This document shows, piece after piece, positions 63,727 to 64,000 of a stretch of DNA of 64,000 nt. Numbering within the stretch: position 1 is the first letter of the stretch; the number at the start of each line of letters is the position of its first letter. The notes beneath the pieces are model-generated. The model searched no databases and had not been told where the DNA came from. It saw only the letters and a program-made list of their open reading frames with translations. The stretch comes from Mactromeris polynyma (taxonomy: Eukaryota > Mollusca > Bivalvia > Venerida > Mactridae): contig JASFXZ010000020.1 in assembly GCA_032209605.1 (NCBI GenBank), forward strand, positions 875,501-939,500. Reading direction: 5' to 3'. Position numbers and translations under genes: made by a program.

Positions 63727-64000
63727 GTAATCGATTTTTTTTCATTATGTGTGTATTCTATTTTTGTTAATATGAACTCAAAATATATAAGCCTTGCTGG
63801 TTTGTTGTTTATAATAAGCACGTAAATTAAATTTGCCCGCCAAACGGTTAAACATAGAAAGACGCCAATAAAAGACATGGACATGTCCGGAATCAAGCCG
63901 GGTTTTAGTACGGACAAAACTAATACTTAACCCTTCCGTAACGACGCTGAGTTGCACCGTATAACTAATTGGAATGATCGACCATCTAAAAATAGAATTT
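63727..64000. other. Right edge, nothing recognised
   Basis: AT-rich. A minus-strand open frame (63651-63917) overlaps the candidate exon and shows no domain. Confidence 0.4.

Overview
This window is animal nuclear DNA. Genes are split by GT-AG introns, intergenic sequence is AT-rich, there are many short terminal-inverted-repeat (TIR) elements and tRNA-derived SINEs, and tandem arrays fill about a quarter of the 64 kb. I see no operons, ribosome-binding sites, CRISPR arrays or prokaryotic genes. The mix of abundant MITEs, SINEs and minisatellites, an intron-poor divergent GPCR and a jockey-superfamily retroelement suggests a lophotrochozoan, most likely a bivalve mollusc. That is inference from repeat style; no species marker was recognised.

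Left third (1-23.4 kb): a complete five-exon gene on the + strand, 3144-12926, encodes a 237-residue MPDU1 (mannose-P-dolichol utilisation defect 1) orthologue with both PQ-loops and a C-terminal KKxx ER-retrieval signal. Its introns are packed with MITEs, a SINE with an expanded core, a palindromic element with 8-9 bp flanking direct repeats, and a perfect 36-bp x14 array. Downstream (13.7-23.4 kb) I find no gene, only a ~170-bp satellite, dispersed repeats and a 55-bp x21 minisatellite.

Middle (23.4-40.3 kb): a single-exon, divergent rhodopsin-class GPCR (23414-24499, +) lies between minisatellites. A 5'-truncated but uninterrupted non-LTR reverse transcriptase (30493-28817, -) has landed inside a ~43-bp array. 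A 20-bp x31 perfect array has the same sequence as the terminal repeat of the pogo-like MITE beside it. A small three-exon gene (34145-39901, +) encodes a 144-residue coiled-coil protein I do not recognise; I assembled it from splice sites.

Right third (40-64 kb): a - strand gene ends in a SPRY domain. Four exons are visible (61598-61825, 58056-58397, 49321-49392, 47183-47844). The first three are phase 1-1 and encode a Ser/Pro/Thr-rich linker; the 5' end was not found. Its 8.7-kb intron holds three arrays, including a 4.07-kb, ~46-bp-unit array with internal duplications.

The genes show no shared pathway. The main theme is that several minisatellites have units identical or similar to parts of interspersed elements (TIR ends, SINE core, element edges), as if transposon insertions seeded tandem arrays. 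A MITE family with nine copies here carries CRE-type TGACGTCA palindromes in its ends.
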